The translations under genes and the position numbers were made by a program. Below are positions 60,305-64,000 of a stretch of DNA of 64,000 nt, piece by piece (position 1 is the stretch's first letter; each line of letters opens with the position of its first letter). The notes under the pieces are model-generated. The model saw only the letters and a program-made list of their open reading frames with translations, was not told where the DNA came from and ran no database searches. The stretch is taken from positions 62,001-126,000 of the forward strand of contig JAFEMH010005397.1 of assembly GCA_022495995.1 (NCBI GenBank). The letters are read 5' to 3'. Origin of the DNA: Adenophora triphylla var. japonica. Its lineage: Eukaryota > Streptophyta > Magnoliopsida > Asterales > Campanulaceae.

Positions 60305-60520
60305 ATGGCCGCAGCAAAGCTCATCGCCGTCGCAGCCACATTCCTAATCTTTCTTACAGTACTTGGTGGCGTTCAAGGAGGTTCCGCCTCATTAATGTCG
60401 ATAGGATTTCAATGTGGGAGAGCTGGCCATGATTCTGGCTGTTCCGAAGGTCATGGCAACTATCGAGATCCTCAACCACGCCCCCCTCATCATCCCCGTC
60501 CACCACGGCATCAACATTAA
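60305..60520 (+). CDS. Small secreted His/Pro-rich peptide precursor (71 aa), family unknown
   Basis: A single-exon frame of 71 codons with ATG in GGTTCATGGCC and stop TAA at 60518-60520. Residues 1-25 look like a classical signal peptide: Lys at 5, then a hydrophobic core LIAVAATFLIFLTVL, with likely cleavage near GGVQG or GSA. The mature part has two Cys (37 and 46), suggesting one disulfide, and ends in a Pro/His/Arg-rich tail (YRDPQPRPPHHPRPPRHQH). A TATA box lies 55 bp upstream, and no stop or frameshift is seen. It resembles plant secreted signalling or defence peptide precursors in size and layout, but I do not recognise a named family (not an obvious CLE, CEP, IDA or RALF). It is the only intact-looking host gene in the window. 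Confidence 0.65.
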   Translation: MAAAKLIAVAATFLIFLTVLGGVQGGSASLMSIGFQCGRAGHDSGCSEGHGNYRDPQPRPPHHPRPPRHQH

Positions 60521-60631
60521 ACCCCAATAGACCAACATGCATATTGTGGCTATAATTGTCTTTTTTTTTCGTAGCTACTATGTTGAGTTTGTTTTGAGGC
60601 TTATACGGAAGAAACTCTGTTGTTTTATGTA

Positions 60632-60906
60632 CTCCCTTTGTCCCACGATAATTTATAAAATTTTCTTTTTGGGCGTCCCACAATAATCTATAACTTTCCT
60701 AAAATGGAAAGGAATCTTTATTATTTCCTCCACTCATTCTCTCTCTTACATTATTTTAATACTCACATCACCATTATAATTTATTATTCTCTCCACTCAT
60801 TCTCTCTCCTATTTTATTTTCACACTCACAACACTTTCATTATAATACTTCCTCCTTAATCTCCGCACCGGACCAAAAATTCTATATTTCTATGGGATAG
60901 AGGGAG
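60632..60906. mobile_element. Stowaway MITE downstream of the small peptide gene
   Basis: CTCCCTTTGTCCCACGATAA begins it, and TATGGGATAGAGGGAG ends it, with TA at 60630-60631 and 60907-60908. A second internal copy of the terminus (TTTGGGCGTCCCACAATAAT) lies at 60667. It starts 112 bp after the peptide stop codon and could supply or alter its polyadenylation region. Confidence 0.88.
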
Positions 60907-60908
60907 TA

Positions 60909-61225
60909 TATTATTGTTAATTTAGAGGCTTCTAAGAACGTGTTTGATAACCAAATTAAATTCTTAATTCAAAATCTAGTTTTCAAGTTACCAAACAAAT
61001 CCTAAATATGTGACTTTCCTTCCCAAAAGAGTTGTTTACTTTACCGGAGGAAGTAGTTCCAAATGATACTCCCAATTCAACAAAAATAAAAATAAAAATT
61101 GCAATAACACAATTTTGGATTGAATAAGTCAATGAGGTTTTGGAACGGTTCACATGTTTCAATCAAATGCGTTTACTAACGAATCTGAGCCAAACAACTC
61201 ATTCAGCACATACATTTAATTGTTA
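60909..61225. other. Intergenic spacer, nothing recognised
   Basis: AT-rich DNA without gene, repeat or terminus that I can identify. Confidence 0.5.
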
Positions 61226-61455
61226 CTACATCCGTCCCGATTTAATGTTTTTAGTTTGACTTAATACTTGACACGAAAATTTAAAAAAATTGTGAATATG
61301 AAAAATAAAATACAAGAAAGAAAGTGGGTAGGGAGTTTTTTTGGTGAATATAACAAGTAAATATTATTGTCTATTTTAAATAATAAAGCAACCAAAAACC
61401 TTAAATTGAGACAGAATAAAAAAAGATAAAAATCTTAAACCGAAATGGAGGGAAT
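61226..61455. mobile_element. Stowaway-like MITE, diverged
   Basis: It begins CTACATCCGTCCCGATTTAATG after TA (61224-61225) and ends CATTAAACC-type sequence with AAATGGAGGGAA before TTA. Length is about 230 bp. The termini match the Stowaway consensus with substitutions. The right boundary is uncertain by one or two bases. Confidence 0.7.
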
Positions 61456-61544
61456 TACTTTCCATGGTTAGACTTTCAATTTTGCTATGTACCCATAACT
61501 TAGAAGGAAATAAGAAAAAGCTACTTCTTTTTGTACCAAACTAG

Positions 61545-62456
61545 TACTAAACCCCGTGTCAATGACACGGAATGACGCCTACCCAGTCGCGGTTTTACTG
61601 AATTCATTTTCCCATTCTTTAATCGAAATTGTCGTGCTAGTAAAAAAATATCATGTACCAAAAAAGTAATTTAAACTAAGTTTTTATTTATTATTATAAC
61701 AAAAAAGGAAAAAAATAATCATGAGCAGTAAATAATAAAACAATAAATTCAAACTCTATTACTATTGATGGTTATGAGATCGATAAGTAAATAATAAAAA
61801 AAAAATTAATAATCATGTAGTAAATAAAAGAGTTGGAAAAAGTTAAAAGACAGGTTTAAGAGGTTTAAGAGGAGAAGGTGGGGAGTTATAAAATTGGGAG
61901 CGTGAAAAGGTGAAATATTTGGGTTAATTCAGACCGTCACATTAATTTTCTAGATACAATCTCAGTCACTTTTTATTTTAACGGTTACAAATGGTTAAAT
62001 TCGATTTATATTATATTATAAAAAAAATAATTGTATTATAAAGAGGTTTTATAGTGGAATGTTGGCTGGAAAGGGAAGTTTTATCGTTCTTTTGTTGAGT
62101 TAAAGTCAAATAATGATATGAAAGAAGTTGTTGAGCAATCACTTTAAACTTATGATGGAGGTAATTTAGCTAACTGATATGATTATGGAGTTGAAATAAT
62201 CTTTTAAAATAAACTAAGTATTGCAACTTTTAAGATAAGAGGAAATTTAATTTTTTTTTTAACCTATAGAGGAAGTTAAGTGTACTAAATGTTGCAACTT
62301 CAGTTTGACTTAGTATCCGTTTCAAAATTCTCAACTTCTGTTCTTTCTATTTACTAGTGAGTAACTCGTCGGTTCCCAACGGGAGATAAAACACTGAGGT
62401 AAAAGTTAAATGTAAATACAATTTAAAAAATTAATGAGATAATTTTATGTAATATA
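61545..62456 (-). other. 3' non-coding part of Helitron 2
   Basis: AT-rich sequence between the helicase stop (62457) and the terminal hairpin. ACTTTTATTTTAACGGTTACAAATGG-like patches are present, but no gene or nested element is recognised. Confidence 0.5.
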
Positions 62457-62807
62457 TTACAACTTGTCAAAAACTTCTTTGTACACAACATTTGTAGTCG
62501 TGTCATCTGACTGTTCATGACTATTACATATAAGCACTTTAAGTCCTTTCCTTGTAGTTACTCTAGAAAAAGCAACATATAATTGTTCATGACTAAATAC
62601 TGGTCTTGAAAGAAAAAGGCCAACATGAGCGAGTGATTGACCCTGACTTTTATTTATCATCATTGCAAAAGAAACGGTCAGCGAGAATTGTCTCCATTGA
62701 AACCTAACAGGGAATTTTGTTGTATCAGAAGTGACATAATCATCCTCGGTATCAACACCTTCTTACCAACATTCTTTCCGGACAACATTATCGCTTCGAC
62801 AACGTGC

Positions 62808-62810
<3 letters not shown>

Positions 62811-62877
<67 letters not shown>

Positions 62878-62884
62878 ATATATA
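62811..62884. repeat. (CA)n(TA)n compound microsatellite inside the helicase gene
   Basis: (CA)16 at 62811-62842 passes into (TA)n up to the MITE at 62885. TA repeats resume at 63165-63190 on the other side. The MITE therefore entered an existing TA tract or the tract expanded from its target site. Confidence 0.9.
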
Positions 62885-63164
62885 CTCCCTCCGTCCCATT
62901 CGAATTTGGACAAATTTCTTTTTTGGGCGTCCCATCCGAATTTGGACAACCCAAAAAGGAAAGTTTATAATAATAAAAAAATGGGCATACCCCACTCACT
63001 CATTAACTCCACTCATTCTCCACCATACAATTTATTCAACCAACTACTATTAACTCCACTCATTCTCTCTCTTCATTTTCTACCACACATTTTTATTATC
63101 TTATTGTTATTTCTTAATCTCCGTGTAAAGTAACTTTGTCCAAATTCGGGTGGGACGGAGGGAG
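62885..63164. mobile_element. Stowaway MITE in the microsatellite
   Basis: CTCCCTCCGTCCCATTCGAATTTGG at its left end pairs with ATTCGGGTGGGACGGAGGGAG at its right. TA lies at both flanks, although the flanking TA tract makes the exact duplication ambiguous. A subterminal repeat TTTTGGGCGTCCCATCCGAATTTGG is present at 62922. It is the best-preserved Stowaway terminus pair in the window. Confidence 0.92.
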
Positions 63165-63244
63165 TATATATATATATATATATATATATAATAACAGTAT
63201 ATTTTATGTCAAATAATCAAATAATTAATTGTACAAATGTATAA
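63165..63244. other. TA tract remnant and AT-rich spacer
   Basis: Continuation of the TA microsatellite to about 63190, then AT-rich sequence up to the next helicase piece. It may include the 5' part of a helicase intron. Confidence 0.5.
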
Positions 63245-64000
63245 TTATATACTAACAAAATTGATTTGCGTACCTAGACACAACTCTGAAGCTTGATCTA
63301 TATTTCGTAACAACATGATGATACATCCAATCTTTAGCTTCAGTATGTGATTATGTATTCCAGAGCACTTGACGGTGTTTAGGAATTCAGTTGAAAATAT
63401 ATCTTCGGCTGATTGGTTAAATTCCTCGTCTTTGCATATGGCGTCAGAACTCATGTATTCCACTTCTTTTCCAGGAAAGAGCGACATAACATACTCATTA
63501 ATACTATCAACAATCTCATTTGTTGGTGCAAGTATAGCCCGATTCTGAAAAAATCCATCAACATTTTTATTTTGCATTAAGTTCGGGTATATGCAATCCA
63601 CGATAGCTGAGATGGTATTGACAGAATCTCTTATCAATATGTCATCTGGTATTTTGATTTCAACTTCACCATGGTTCTTATCAGCTGCAGTAATAAACAA
63701 CATATAATAAATAAATATTAGTAAAAATATGAACTTAAAAGAAAGTAAAAATCAATATTAAAATTGAGAGAAGATCGAATAATTAAGAAGCAGTTTTTAC
63801 TAATATTAAGACGGATATAGTACATAAAATGCAACAAATGTAGTAAGGATTTTGAGACAGAGGTAGTAATAACCAACAGATAAAATACGTATCTATATCT
63901 TAAAAGCAGTTGTTACTTATCACTTACAGTCCCATTACCAACGAATAATAACCAATTTGCAAACGAACTGATATGCTCAACATCCGAAGAAGATGAACCA

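Larger units (their letters stand above)
61541..64000 (-). mobile_element. Helitron 2, 3' part (continues beyond the window)
   Basis: On the minus strand a perfect 7-bp stem CCGTGTC-ATT-GACACGG (+ strand 61554-61570) is followed by GGTTTAGTA and the terminus CTAG (61541-61544), then host T. This is the canonical Helitron 3' end. Helicase coding sequence on the same strand begins about 0.9 kb inside and runs off the right edge. The 5' end is not in the window. It is distinct from Helitron 1: opposite strand and a different hairpin. Confidence 0.82.
62457..64000 (-). pseudogene. Helitron 2 helicase (PIF1-like) C-terminal region, interrupted
   Basis: Minus-strand pieces are: window end to about 63928 (SSDVEHISSFANWLLFVGNG, before a GTAAGT donor-like site); 63684-63245 (ADKNHGEVEIKIPDDILIRD, RAILAPTNEIVDSINEYVM, FLNTVKCSGIHNH, LLRNIDQASELCLGT); and about 62806-62457 (DTTKFPVRFQWRQF, MINKSQGQSLAHVGLF, LYVAFSRVTTRKGLKVLI), ending at TAA 62457-62459. 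These correspond in order to the last third of the Helitron 1 helicase at 48330-49187. Between pieces two and three a CA/TA microsatellite containing a Stowaway replaces roughly 15-30 codons, so the frame is lost there, and TTAGTAAGC-type stops follow. Helicase motif VI (LYVAFSRV) is intact. Upstream motifs I-III lie outside the window. Confidence 0.82.

Noticed and set aside
62804..63133. Open frames starting in the CA/TA microsatellite
   Set aside because: They read through microsatellite and MITE sequence and have no homology. The minus-strand helicase explains the flanks.

Overview
This window is intergenic, transposon-dense DNA from a flowering plant. A eudicot is likely but not proven. 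The evidence is spliced plant-type genes with short AT-rich introns, Arabidopsis-type telomere-like repeats (CCCTAAA), Stowaway MITEs, CACTA (En/Spm) elements, Helitrons with Rep-helicase genes, a Copia retrotransposon primed by initiator tRNA-Met, and a large probable Gypsy solo LTR. No rRNA, tRNA, CRISPR or bacterial feature was seen. Many of the mobile-element boundaries can be placed to the base because both termini and their target-site duplications (TSDs) are visible.

Layout, left half (1-29 kb). 1-3.1 kb and 25.5-29.0 kb carry the same dispersed repeat family (ACCGGTCA/ACCGATCC tracts plus a module starting CTCCGTCTCACTTTAAATTA). They flank a seven-exon RPA1-like (replication protein A large subunit) gene, TATA box at 3561, ATG at 8472, stop at 25137. 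Two CACTA elements of different families hit this gene. A 4.8-kb non-autonomous one (3611-8446, TSD TTC) sits in the 5' untranslated region. A 14.5-kb one (10053-24567, TSD TGG) sits in exon 6. Removing the second plus one TSD copy restores the reading frame exactly. The 14.5-kb element has decayed TnpD and TnpA genes, and its TnpD is interrupted by a 2.65-kb solo LTR (15908-18560, TSD ACTGC). Both CACTA elements carry long arrays of the heptamer TATAGGG, one base away from the plant telomere repeat TTTAGGG. The larger one also carries a CCCTAAA-type array and a nest of inverted repeats.

Layout, right half (29-64 kb). A Helitron on the + strand (3' end at 59770, probable 5' end at 31223) encodes a Rep-helicase gene. 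It is split by a third CACTA element (31996-43113, TSD CAA, its own TnpD and TnpA-like genes on the - strand) and by a Copia element (49207-59540, TSD TATTG, - strand) 20 bp after the helicase stop codon. The Copia element has an extra ORF in the env-like position, as in SIRE-type elements. Within the Rep coding region a piece of the helicase domain has been copied between two copies of a Rep segment, with microhomology at the junctions. Beyond the Helitron lies one small apparently intact host gene (60305-60520) for a secreted His/Pro-rich peptide, bracketed by Stowaway MITEs. A second Helitron on the - strand has its 3' hairpin and CTAG end at 61541. Its helicase gene is interrupted by a microsatellite that itself holds a Stowaway.

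The genes do not form a pathway. The window is a layered record of transposition: genes (RPA1-like, Helitron Rep-helicase), CACTA elements in them, and LTR elements and MITEs in those. Most transposase genes carry frameshifts or nonsense codons, several of the TGA type expected from deamination of methylated CGA. The only candidate intact protein gene is the small secreted peptide.
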